Assembly: GCA_037178675.1 (NCBI GenBank)
Contig: JAYMGJ010000774.1
Coordinates: forward strand, 1 to 22,470
DNA: 22,470 bases
Origin: Scleroderma bovista
Taxonomy: Eukaryota; Basidiomycota; Agaricomycetes; Boletales; Sclerodermataceae
Direction of reading: 5' to 3'
In this document: positions 8,722 to 17,811 of the stretch, piece by piece
Layout of the letters: each line of letters begins with the position of its first letter
Position numbering within the stretch: position 1 is the stretch's first letter
The notes under the pieces: model-generated
Seen by the model: the letters and a program-made list of their open reading frames with translations, nothing else
Told to the model about the DNA's origin: nothing
Database searches by the model: none
Translations under genes and position numbers: made by a program

Positions 8722-10611
8722 TCACCAGCCCGTGTATGGCCCTATCAGCCGCGCGCACCTCGGTTGAGGTCTTTTCCAGTCATCCACTTCAGGCACCGGA
8801 CCACGCGGAACTTCCCTGGCTGGTGGTGGTATTTCATCCAATGGGAAGCCGATTGGCCAAGTGGTGAGGTAGCACATTTCCTAGTGAAAAATGCCAGATC
8901 AGGGGTACGAGTCTCAGTTAAGTAGTCCGTGAAGGGGGAGGCAACTACGCATACGTACCTCTGGCCCACACGCAGGTCTGCACTTCACCCACGCACTCCA
9001 GTCCAGCCATTGCATCAACCCATCAAGATCATGCTTCCATGTCCTTGTCAGAGCTCTGATAGCCTCGATATCCAACTCCGAGTCACGTCCGCCAAGGCGC
9101 TCATCGATCCCAGCGACAACACCAGATGCCCACATGCTCGTGACGACGCGGCAGATCTCACGCGTGGTGGCGCGAACAGCATTCAACAACAACCTCTCCG
9201 AATCTGTCATAACATTGGCATCCAAGCCATGTGTATGGGTCGTAGCGCAGTGCTTAAAGACGGGCCGTACCCAATTTAGTGCAGCGCCCGCACTTCCCCC
9301 AGCAGTTGGATTAGAAGGTGAAGGCAGAGTAACGCTGGACAGCATGTAGGGTCGCAACATAACCCGCAGTTCCACCTGTGTTTTATTAGCGTAATCGAGC
9401 AGGCTCTCGGGATTGGCGTTGTCAATCGAGTTGACCAGATATTGCACGAGTTCAAGGCGTTCTGAATAACGGTCGGTGATAACGCGTATCAGGGCCATCC
9501 AGTCGATGCCGCTGGAGGTATGACCCACGGGTCGGGCCAAGGTCTCTTCTAGCCGAGCGGTCACCCGTATGACATCCTCCTGGGATATATTTTGGAGACG
9601 ATGATCCCATCTTTCCTGTCCGAACCGCGCGGATACCAGGGATGGCGCGAGCTCTGTATCATAGAATGACAGAAGTCCAGAAAGATCGAGCCGGATTCGA
9701 GTTTCCCCCGGCGATCGGTTGTGCTGGGACCCAGTCCTCATAACCTCCAGTACTTGTGCAGGATTCATTAGTTCACGATCCTCTGCAAGATCCAGGAATG
9801 AAATGACATTGACACCTGATGTGAAGTTGCAGAATGCCACCTCACTTCGACAATATTAATTCAATGGATACAAAACTAACGAGTCTAGACTCACAAAGAC
9901 ATTTCCATCCTGCAACATGATCACGGTCATAAGTTAACCCGCCCCCCGCAATGTACAATTACCTACCTCACAAAACCATCAACACCGTATTTCTTGCCCC
10001 ATGCACACAGATCTTGGACCCTTTGTGTATCGTTGTTCACCCAATCCCGTCGTGTTTCGCCCCACGCGACAAGATCCTGAGTATCCAACGACCCCAATGT
10101 CATCTTTGCAGCGCTGGATCCGTCAAAATAAAGGACCTTCAAAGGTCGTGTCGTGATTAGCGTAAGGTGCCAGCACCTATCTCCCACTCCGAATCCCATT
10201 CTGCAAAATGGCATGGAGTGTTCTGGGTCTAATGCTACCCACTCAAGACCAGGGGGTATTTCCTTTCTTCCCGTCCCATGGTATAAGAGTGTCCCTGGTG
10301 GGATCGTGCCCGGTACGATGTTGTGACCTGTACATATATGAAGCATGTAAGTCGAAGCAGTGGAGTCAAGTCTCACCGTTTCGCATCCGTGTATTCGGCC
10401 AATGTTGCAATAACGAGTTCACCGTCTCGAACACGAGGTGGCCCGTTGAGTTCACATTTGGTGGTTCGTCCAGGTGCCAGTTGGCAAGGGGATCCTCGCT
10501 ATGATGGGTTGGACCAATCTGTGCGGCCAGCGGCACTTGAGTAGCATGGCTTGGTCGCTGAAAAGCGCAAAGGGTCGCGACCGTGCACCACATTGCCGCC
10601 CATCGCAACAT
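8722..10611 (-). CDS. Predicted secreted protein, tandem paralogue A (five exons)
   Basis: The model is complement(8722-8880, 8959-9844, 9895-9909, 9967-10327, 10377-10611), 551 aa; every junction is in phase with GT-AG borders. The start MLRWAAMWCTVATLCAF looks like a signal peptide. A conserved core follows across exons 1-2: LVFETVNSLLQHWPNTRMRNG, then GHNIVPGTIPPGTLLYHGT, WVALDPEHSMPFC, CWHLTLITTRPLKVLYFDGS and LCAWGKKYGVDGFVR. The LYHGT strand with a following aldpehS..F recalls ADP-ribosyltransferase folds, but this is only a shape resemblance and no complete catalytic triad is assigned. Exon 4 supplies a long helical-looking region with RIRLDLSGLLSFYDTELAPS and ends CRPACGPE. The last exon starts EMCYLTTWP and ends DDWKRPQPRC..., GPYTGW. 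Exon 3 is only 15 nt. I recall this as an expanded, uncharacterised family in Agaricomycetes; the function is unknown. Confidence 0.8.
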
Positions 10612-10662
10612 GGTGGACAAGTGGGATTGAACTGCGGAAGGAGAACGCACTCACGGCGTGAA

Positions 10663-10672
10663 CTTATACATA
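10663..10672 (-). promoter_or_regulatory. TATA-like box of paralogue A
   Basis: On the minus strand TATGTATAAG lies about 52 bp before the ATG at 10611. The ATG context is CCACCATG, close to optimal. No similar box at the same spacing was found in front of paralogue B. Confidence 0.4.
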
Positions 10673-10968
10673 GACGCTATCAGTGCCTTCCACGTCTGCC
10701 GCATCAACGTTTTTCCTGCGGTGTTGGTTCTTTGGACCGTGATGGATCCGTGGATCGGCATTCCGATAGTGGGGCAAAATATTTCCTACTATGCAGGTTG
10801 GGTTGGGTAGAGTCTCCCAAAGCCAAACGAACTTGAAGATGAGTCAGAATTTCCAGTACGGCGTATTAAGAGGTTTCCTGCGATCATCTTTGTCAGCATC
10901 ATTGGTGGCGTTGGTGCCTGGTGCCACCTTCGTCAGCACTAGGCGCTTGTGATTATCTTCCTTCGTCC

Positions 10969-11364
10969 TCAGTTCGGATGGGCAAGAGCTTGGGTGAATC
11001 TCTTGCCGTCTATCTTGACATTGTAGAAGAAGTTTGTCGTACGAGAAGTCGTGCCACGCAACGAGCAAATGAGGGAGTCGCAGGATCGGAGAGCCACACT
11101 ATGTCGGACGGCAGCTAAAATATTGACACTGGCAAACAGCGAAATCGAGAGGATGAGGACGAGCAAGAATCTGAAGAGTTGATGGTGACGAAGAGCGATT
11201 ACATAATCAGCTGATGGAAACAAGTATACGAAATTGAGATTCGGATCATAACATTCTGACATATGCGGACCACCAAAATGGGCATACTCTGGACCTGATT
11301 GAATGCCTGAGTTGTGCACGGGTAGGAAGGTTATGGGGATGAGTACCTCTAACAATCTGACCAT
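10969..11364 (-). CDS. Hypothetical 131-aa protein with one membrane span (weak)
   Basis: An ATG-initiated frame lies upstream of paralogue A on the same strand. Its only visible feature is a hydrophobic stretch at about residues 62-86 (LFRFLLVLILSISLFASVNI). It has no family motif, and the N-terminal half (LPVHNSGIQSGPEYAHFGGP) is not recognised. The tail is basic and unremarkable. No equivalent is seen upstream of paralogue B, so it is not part of the duplicated unit. It may be a chance frame in a promoter region or one exon of a gene I cannot complete. Confidence 0.25.
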   Translation of the reverse strand: MVRLLEVLIPITFLPVHNSGIQSGPEYAHFGGPHMSECYDPNLNFVYLFPSADYVIALRHHQLFRFLLVLILSISLFASVNILAAVRHSVALRSCDSLICSLRGTTSRTTNFFYNVKIDGKRFTQALAHPN

Positions 11365-11434
11365 GCAGTGGGTTCCGCTCCCGTGGATTATAGATTACGA
11401 AATGAAGGGCAATCGGATACAACACTGTGGCACG

Positions 11435-13400
11435 TCACATGCCTAAGTATGGCTCTATCCGACCCACACACCTCGGTTGGGGTCTTTCCCAGTCATCTGC
11501 TGGCTCCATGTCATATGGCGGGCCATGCGGAGGCTGCCTTCCTGGTGGCAGGGGCAAACTAGGTGGTATATGGTCACCAGGTGGACCCGGTCTCGGGAAA
11601 CCAAGTGGCCAAGTAGTGAGGTAGCACATTTCCTAGTAACCAATACCAAACCAGTGATTCGTATGTTCAGTCGACGGCTCCTGAGGGGAAACAACTATGC
11701 ATACATACTTCTGGCCCACATGCAGGCCTGCACTTCACCCATGTGTTCCAGTCTAGCCATTGCATCAGTCCATCCAGATCATGTTTCCACTTCTTCGTCA
11801 GAGCTCTGGTTGCCTCGATGTCTAGCTCCAAGTCGCCTCCGCCGAGGTACTCTTCTACCCCAGCGAGAACACCAGACGACCACATGCTCGTCACGACGCG
11901 GCAGATTTCGCGTGTCGTTTCACGGACAGCATTCAACAACAAACTCTCCGAATCTGTCATGACATTGGCCTGTAACCCATGTATATGGGTGGTCGCACAG
12001 AGCCTAAAGACGGGCCTTGCCCAATTCAGCGCCGCAGTCCCAGTTCCCTCTCCGGTCGACTTAGAGAGCGAAGGCAGGGCGACGCTAGATAGGATATATG
12101 GACGCAACATAATCCGCAGCTGCGTCTGAGTCTTATTGGCGTAGTCGATCAGGCTCTTGTGGTCGGCGTTGTCAGTCGAGTTGATCAGATATTGCGTGAA
12201 TTCGAGACGTTCCGAGTAGCGGTCAACGATGACGCGTATCAAGGCCATCCAGTCGATATCGCTGGAAGTATGACGAACGGGTCGGGTCAAGGTCTCTCTT
12301 AGTCGAGTTGTCACGCGTATGATATCCTCCTTGGATATATTTTGTAGACGGTGATCCCATCGTTCCTGTCTGAACCGCGCAGATACGAGGGATGGCACAA
12401 GGTCTGTATCATAGAACGACACAAGACTAGAAAGATCGAGCCGGATTCGAGTTTCTCCCGGATATTGATTGTGCCAAGACCCAGCATTCATGATCTCAAA
12501 CATGCACGGATTTTGAGACATGGTATCATGACGGGGCTCTGCGATGTTCAGGAACGAGACGACACTGACCCCTGACGTGAAGCTGCAGAGCATGACCTCA
12601 CTTGGATAACATTAATATGGATACAAAGGCAATCGCTTTACACTCACAAAGCCATTTCCATCCTGCAACATGAACAAGGTCACAAAATACCTGTCCAATG
12701 CAAAAACTACCTACCTTACAAAACCGTCGATGCCGTATTCCTTCCCCCAAGCACACAGGTCCTTGATTCTCTGTAGTTCGTTGAATGCCCATTCCGGTCG
12801 TATCTTGCCCCAGGCAACAAGATCCTGGGCGTCCATTGTCCCCCATGATATCTTTGCAGCGCTGGATCCGTCAAAATAAAGGACCTTCAAAGGCTGTGTC
12901 GTAATTAGCGTGAGGTGCCAACACCCATCCTCTCCTTTTGCATTTCTGCAAAAATGGATAGAGTGTTCTGGGTCCATTGCTGTCCACCCAGGAACAGCGG
13001 GTAGCTCCTGATTCCACGTTCCATGGTATAAGAGTGTTCCCGACGGGACTATTCCCGGAACGATGTTATGACCTGTGCATACATGAAGTAATGTGAGCAG
13101 AAGTAGCAGAAATTCGGGACGAAAACACGTCAAGTCTGGTTGGTAGCAAAACGACTCACCGGTTCGCATGCGTGTATTCGGCCAATGTTGCAATAATGAG
13201 TTAACCGTCTCGAATACAAGGTGACCCGTTGAGTTCACATTCGGAGGTTCATCCAGTTGCCATTTGCTGAGGTTGTTGAGGCCATTATGATCGATTGGAC
13301 CGGTTTGTGCTGCCAACGGTAGTACTTGCGTGGTTTGCCATGTTTGCTGAAGAGCATAAAGGCTCACGACGACACACCACATGGCCACGAGTCGCAACAT
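11435..13400 (-). CDS. Predicted secreted protein, tandem paralogue B (five exons)
   Basis: The model is complement(11435-11632, 11709-12600, 12648-12662, 12715-13072, 13160-13400), 567 aa. All four intron positions and phases match paralogue A, including the 15-nt microexon GATGGAAATGGCTTT, which strongly supports both models. Signal-like start: MLRLVAMWCVVVSLYALQQ. Shared core: GTLLYHGTWNQ, MDPEHSIHFC, CWHLTLITTQPLKVLYFDGS, LCAWGKEYGIDGFVR, then EVMLCSFTSGVSVVSFLNIA and CRPACGPE. The last exon is longer than in A (66 against 53 codons) because of a Gly/Pro-rich stretch (PRPGPPGDHIPPSLPLPPGR) before the conserved DDWERPQPRC. Intron 1 is 87 bp (49 in A), a multiple of three with no stop. Overall divergence is moderate, so the tandem duplication is not recent. 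The function is unknown, as for A. Confidence 0.8.
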
Positions 13401-13800
13401 AACGCAACGACTGGCCTGCACCTGCACAGGAATGAAGGTAGCGACTGCGGACACGGATGCATTCTGCGGACTTGCTACTAACTCACCGGATTTAATCCTA
13501 TCACCTTTATGGTAGTAACATCAACGACAGGAGCGCTGAACTTAGTACATATACACGGCCAAACGGCTATTTCTTCCCCTTGACAGGCGTGGAAATGGTC
13601 AGGAGTGGTGTCTGAGAGACGCGACGTTCATCAACGAAAGCTAAGCGTCAGAATGGCCAGCCATTCTGACACTTAACAGTCGGTTAGCATACACTATTCC
13701 CTAAATGGTGGGATGCTTACTTAGCCATTCCAATGCCTACTTGGTCACTTAGATCCAATCACCCGATTGAGTAGATAAAAGTATTCTGATTAGGCATCGC
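13401..13800. other. Upstream region of paralogue B, contains a small palindrome
   Basis: No gene is seen. The region holds the presumed promoter of paralogue B; TATATGTAC on the minus strand near 13546-13554 is TATA-like but about 150 bp from the ATG. It also contains the hairpin at 13647-13670 and short repeated words such as TTACTTAGCCATTCCAATG and CTACTTGGTCACTTAG. Confidence 0.35.
13647..13670. repeat. Perfect 11 bp inverted repeat
   Basis: GTCAGAATGGC and GCCATTCTGAC are exact reverse complements separated by CA. One mismatch further out, AAG and CTT extend the symmetry to 15 bp per side. It lies between a genic region and the transposon-rich right half, so it could be a foldback or a transposon end. 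It is not followed by a T run and does not look like a terminator. Confidence 0.65.
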
Positions 13801-13812
13801 TAGTACTGGCTA

Positions 13813-14746
13813 TGTACCTCAGTGCAGAGCTAAGAGAGATCTTTTTTGTAGCAATGAATAGTGTGTAGGATCGTTGTGCTGAACACCATCAATGATATCT
13901 AGGATAGAATCAAACACATTGCCTACATTCTTCTGAGAAAATTCAACAGCAACATATTGTCCAGTTTCATATTCTTTCTGTGCTGGCTAAGGAAAGCCAC
14001 CCACAAAATAATTTGTCGTCAATTTGAAAGCCAGGCAGTTCACCTGGCTGAGCCCATAGAACAACAAGTAATAAGTCCAGCAATGCATCGTGCCTGAAGC
14101 CATCCTGTCATAGTTTGTTAGTTTGTGTGATCACTATTCCAAATGACTTACTTGGTTGTACAAAAAACCATAATTGTTCAGTAGTCCTGCAATCTTTTGT
14201 TGGTAATGATCAATAATTTCGGGCATATCTGATGACAATATTTGAGGTGTGGTGGGTTTCAGAGAGTAGGCCGATGGAACTAGTGATCGTGCAGCAGTTT
14301 TGAATGACAAACGGATTGAGGTTGTACTTGAGACGATTGATGCAAGTGTTTTCTTATTGAAGATGTCATCAATTGATTGATATGGAGAATCTATTCGTGC
14401 TACAGATTAAAAGAAATATATATAAAATGCCGCATAGTTTACCTCTCAAAATGGTATCCATCGCACCATGTACTGAGTCTCAATTAAGATTGTCTAGTGC
14501 ATCTTGAGAAAGAAATGGAGAGCAGGAAAAAAAAACACGACAAAAACATGTCTTTGCCTCAGATATAATCTGGTCCTTTGTCACATTGTCAACCAGAAGG
14601 GATACCACGGTGGCTGTGGCTGTTTGGTCATTGGCTGGGAATGCTTGGGAACTTGGTCCCACAGAGGTGTTTTGAGGAGTGGCCTGGGCTGTACTGGATC
14701 TACTAGATCTGAATGGACACCGGCGGGATGGACCTGTAATTTCCAT
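13813..14746 (-). pseudogene. Broken DUF6532-like gene fragment
   Basis: Reading the minus strand, 14399-14152 is open for about 82 codons (RIDSPYQSIDDIFNK, then RLSFKTAARSLVPSAYSLKP and HYQQKIAGLLNNYGFLYNQ). A clean 47 bp intron (GTAAGT, CTAAC, CAG) joins it in phase to 14104 onward: DGFRHDALLDLLLVVLWAQP. That frame hits TGA at 13969-13967, but the next frame continues with KEYETGQYVAVEFSQKNVGN and VFDSILDIIDGVQHNDPTHY to about 13813. The pattern of a hydrophobic helix, a short G.F.H box, an EW/EY.TG.Y..V.FS box and a terminal helix is how I remember DUF6532, a domain abundant in Agaricomycete mobile-element neighbourhoods. 14746-14480 may be its Ser/Pro-rich N-terminus (MEITGPSRRCPFRSS) but the link is unclear. 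It looks frameshifted and dead. Confidence 0.5.
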
Positions 14747-14811
14747 GTCATTTACTCCCTGAGATGTTGTTAGAAGTTAGTAGGATGAGAATACATCAGC
14801 AATTCGTTGAG

Positions 14812-15122
14812 TGTCTGAAGTGTCTGGGACAGACCATGTCAGACATGTCAGACACATCAGGTGTCCCAGACCCGTGTCTGAATTCAGGCGCATTCCTTTC
14901 TGGGTCAGGCATAATTGTCTGGAGTTTGTCTGGTCACAGTCTATTCAGCCCGCATCAGACCCCATCCAGGTAAACCACAGACATATATTACAGGTTCTTC
15001 TCAGCCTATTCTGTCTGGTCACAGGTCTATTCAGCCATTGTAAGACAGCAGCCAGATACACCACAGACATGTATTACAGGCTCCTCCCAGCCTATTTAGC
15101 AGCTCTCAGACCATTCCAGACA
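14812..15122. repeat. TGTCTG/CAGACA cluster with 85 bp direct repeat
   Basis: About a dozen TGTCTG, GTCTGG or CAGACA words lie within 310 bp in both orientations; the densest run is 14812-14880, with AGTGTCTGGGACAGACC and two TGTCAGACA copies in tandem. TCTGGTCACAG starts at 14929 and 15014, heading an 85 bp imperfect direct repeat that includes ACCACAGACAT and TATTACAGG. Such clusters of short inverted and direct words are typical of subterminal regions of CACTA-like DNA transposons, where transposase binds. It lies on the far side of the partner gene from the Plavaka transposase, where an element end would be expected. That assignment is inference. Confidence 0.5.
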
Positions 15123-15401
15123 CTGGTAATAATGACCAAATGAAATATATAATTGGGTGGCTCATAGGTATAATCAGTACTGTAGTATATGTACTACAAT
15201 CCAGGTTCCAACTTTGTGGAAGGTAGCCCACTCGAATCGCCTCTGCCAGGCCGTCCGACTGAGAACACAATGGGCATCAGTTAGACTCAGACTTCCAGCC
15301 ACAATATTGCAGATCATACCTTTAAATTACTCCTCACCTGCTGCACCGTCCGACTGACAATATAATGGTTGTCAGCCAGTTACCTTCCAGTAACGACTGT
15401 A

Positions 15402-17643
15402 TCATACCTCTGGGTCAATGTCAGAGGAGACCATGATATGAGCACGGTCGTCTTCATATGCTTCCGTAGCTTCATTGCTCAAGGCGGCATGCGTGTGATT
15501 CGCAGTGATGCGACGATGGCCCCCGCAGTATGGCCGTGCTGCCACGATAATTTGATTGTACTTCTTTACATGTACCTTTCGCACAGACTCGACATAATGA
15601 ATGGCTTTTGTGCCCCAGTGCGTGTCAGAGAAACTCAGATCGCCCTTCTTGGAGCTTGCCTCTTTGTGACCCAAGCGATACAGGTGCAGTGCCCGCTCCA
15701 CCTGAATGACGTCGTTAGTAACAGTGCCTGGAAGCATAAATTAATGTCAACTGTACCGCCGTTACCATGAGCATGAGTGCGCCAAAAGGAGGCATAGCGG
15801 TGTACCCTTCATAGAGGTCCGGAATATTCTCGATTGGGACAAGAGCAGTCAGATGACTTGCGAAGGTCTGCAATATAAATGGCAAGAGAAAAGACCTAGT
15901 CATCTATGAACAAAGCAACGTCAGCAGATTGCCGTGTTTACGAACACCACGCACCTGAATAGTCCCCAAGTCATCAAGGGCCTCAACACAGCCATACATA
16001 AACAGCAATCCAGGGCTCAGGGCTGATTCAACATAGCCCTTGTGGACCTCAGGGTTACGGTACTTAGCGTCTGAGGCCCAGTGAGCCTCCATGGCATCTA
16101 ATGCAGCCTTACCAAACTGCGTCCGCCAGTCATAAATCTTTTGCATGCACTATGTATCCAAATACGATAGTGTAAGGGTAGCTGTAGGCAGTGGTGACGA
16201 ATAGCTACTTACCAGGCGGTAGAATTTGTCCTCGTCCGCGGCAAATTTGTGTGGCCATTCCTGCATTACTCCATCCCATATTATTTGCATGGGGCCCACC
16301 AGGCCCTCAGTGAGCCAGGGGTTCTCCAAGGAGCCAACAAATTTCTGTAATATGGGTATGAAGTGCATGGTGAAGGTGCGGAGAGAGCCAGCAGGTAGAT
16401 TGTTATTAGAAGGGGCTTGACAGGACTTTGTCAAGGCCACTGCATTGCTGATAACTGCAGACCATTGAAGGTGCTGTTGTGGTGCGTTTGGTATGACCGT
16501 CGTGGCAGACTACATTGAAAGCAAAATGAACATCAGTCACAAGGTAAGAGTACAAGAGAGAGAGCAACACTTACTGTAGTCCTTGGATTGACTGCCTTCG
16601 AGACTGTCTGGCCAGTACTCTTCATAGGCGCCGTGAATGAGTCTGACAATGGGCCAAAACCATCGTCTTCATTGCTACAGAGTCCTCCACGAGTATATGG
16701 TGTGGGAGTGATGGGTAAAGCTCGATAGGTCAGACCCGAGGATGCGGTCAGGGGATCCGGAGTCTGGGATGGTGTGAGTCCCTGTGTCACCTTTGCTTGC
16801 CCATTGTTGGGATGGAAGCCAGACCTCAGCCCACTTATTGTATGATTGACCGCTGATTGGGTTCCACGCCTGGTTCCTTCTAAATGTTGCCTTTTGATAG
16901 TCCTGTCGCTGCCAGTACTGTCATCGGAGTAGTTAGTAGCCAAGGGAAATACTTGAAACACATCCTGACTTACCCTGGTGCTGATTGTTCCTCTGAGAGA
17001 GCCTCATGGGCATGTTTCCCTCTGCTGGCAGGCATTGCAGGGTAGTCGAAGTTGCGGTGTGCTTGTGTAATCGCCTCTCGTGTGGGCTTTGCCTTTGTTC
17101 TCTTTTTGGAATTGTGGACTTCTGGGACAACGTTAGGGCGCCTATCGTCTTCATCCCCTCCATCATCTGCCCCAAGTTCGAATTCTGATCCACTAGGAGT
17201 CGAGACACCATCTGGCACTCAAAGCATGAATGAATGTAAGTCTACCATCTACTTTGCACTAGGTCGCAATCAGACTTACCATTGACTAACGTTTCGTCTT
17301 CATCGACAGCTTCACTTTCACCTTCAAGATCGTCATCAATGACTTGGCTCACTTCCTCAGTTTGCGGCAGCCAGGTCGCTTTCTTCATAAAGGCTGAGTT
17401 GGGTTTCTTGAACCATTCAGTTTGACTCGATGCCTTCATTGACAGATCATATTCAATACATGCGGCATGCTGAATGCCAACCTGAATTGTGGCTGCCCTC
17501 TGGGAGTCTTCCACCGCCTTTGCTGCCTTCTCAGCCTGCACAACTTCTGCAGGACGTCTAGGTGCAGGTAAGTCAGGCTTGCCAGGATGTGCATGCTTGT
17601 TTGATGACCATGTGCCGATAGCGCATGTTGGCTGGCTCGCCAT
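15402..17643 (-). CDS. Seven-exon transposon-neighbour gene, DUF6532-like (tentative)
   Basis: The model is complement(15402-15701, 15757-15903, 15955-16149, 16213-16509, 16575-16917, 16974-17217, 17280-17643), 629 aa. All six introns are 51-63 bp with GT-AG borders, most with CTNAC branch points, and frame is kept throughout with no internal stop. The N-terminus is charged and disordered (MASQPTCAIG, then PDLPAPRRPAEVVQAEKAAK, acidic DDDLEGESEAVDEDE) with a basic KKRTKAKPTRE. The folded part is in exons 4-7: PWLTEGLVGPMQIIWDGVMQ, MQKIYDWRTQFGKAALDAME, MPPFGALMLMVTAVERALH and HWGTKAIHYVESVRK. The last resembles the end of DUF6532 domains, but I am not sure. Its start is 168 bp from the Plavaka start, facing away. 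A 3' alternative exists: donor GTATGA at the stop and two further small exons could extend it to about 15194. Function is unknown. Confidence 0.65.
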
Positions 17644-17811
17644 GTCAGTGATAGGTGACTGAGGGAGGGGTGATGTTTGGGTGACTGCCACGTTTGTTTT
17701 TTTTTTCTTTGTCAGCCACTGTTTAAAACTGCACAGTTGATATGACAGATCTACTCCGAATGACAGCTCAGACGGGACCAGCGTGCTGGTCGATAAACAT
17801 TTGCAGTTACC
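17644..17811. promoter_or_regulatory. Divergent promoter region between partner gene and transposase
   Basis: These 168 bp separate two head-to-head starts. They contain a ten-T run (17697-17706) and TTTAAAAC (about 17721-17728) but no textbook TATA box at a fixed distance from either ATG. Shared regulation of both genes is likely from the spacing alone. Confidence 0.45.

Noticed and set aside
8821..8920. tRNA- or SINE-like segment on the plus strand (TGGCCAAGTGG ... GGGTACGAGTCTC), with a similar one near 11605-11665
   Set aside because: On the minus strand this is the last intron and last exon of the tandem paralogues (EMCYLTTWP...). Frame and splice sites fit exactly in both copies, while the tRNA fold does not close.
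12711..13454. Single 247-codon ORF as a complete gene
   Set aside because: It reads through an in-frame 87 bp intron and stops just past the exon 2 donor; paralogue A shows the intron, the microexon and later exons. Its first codon is also not ATG.
15402..17643. TET/JBP-type dioxygenase as the transposon partner gene
   Set aside because: Such genes accompany some basidiomycete transposons, but I see no HxD...H iron-binding pattern in the reconstructed 629-aa protein.
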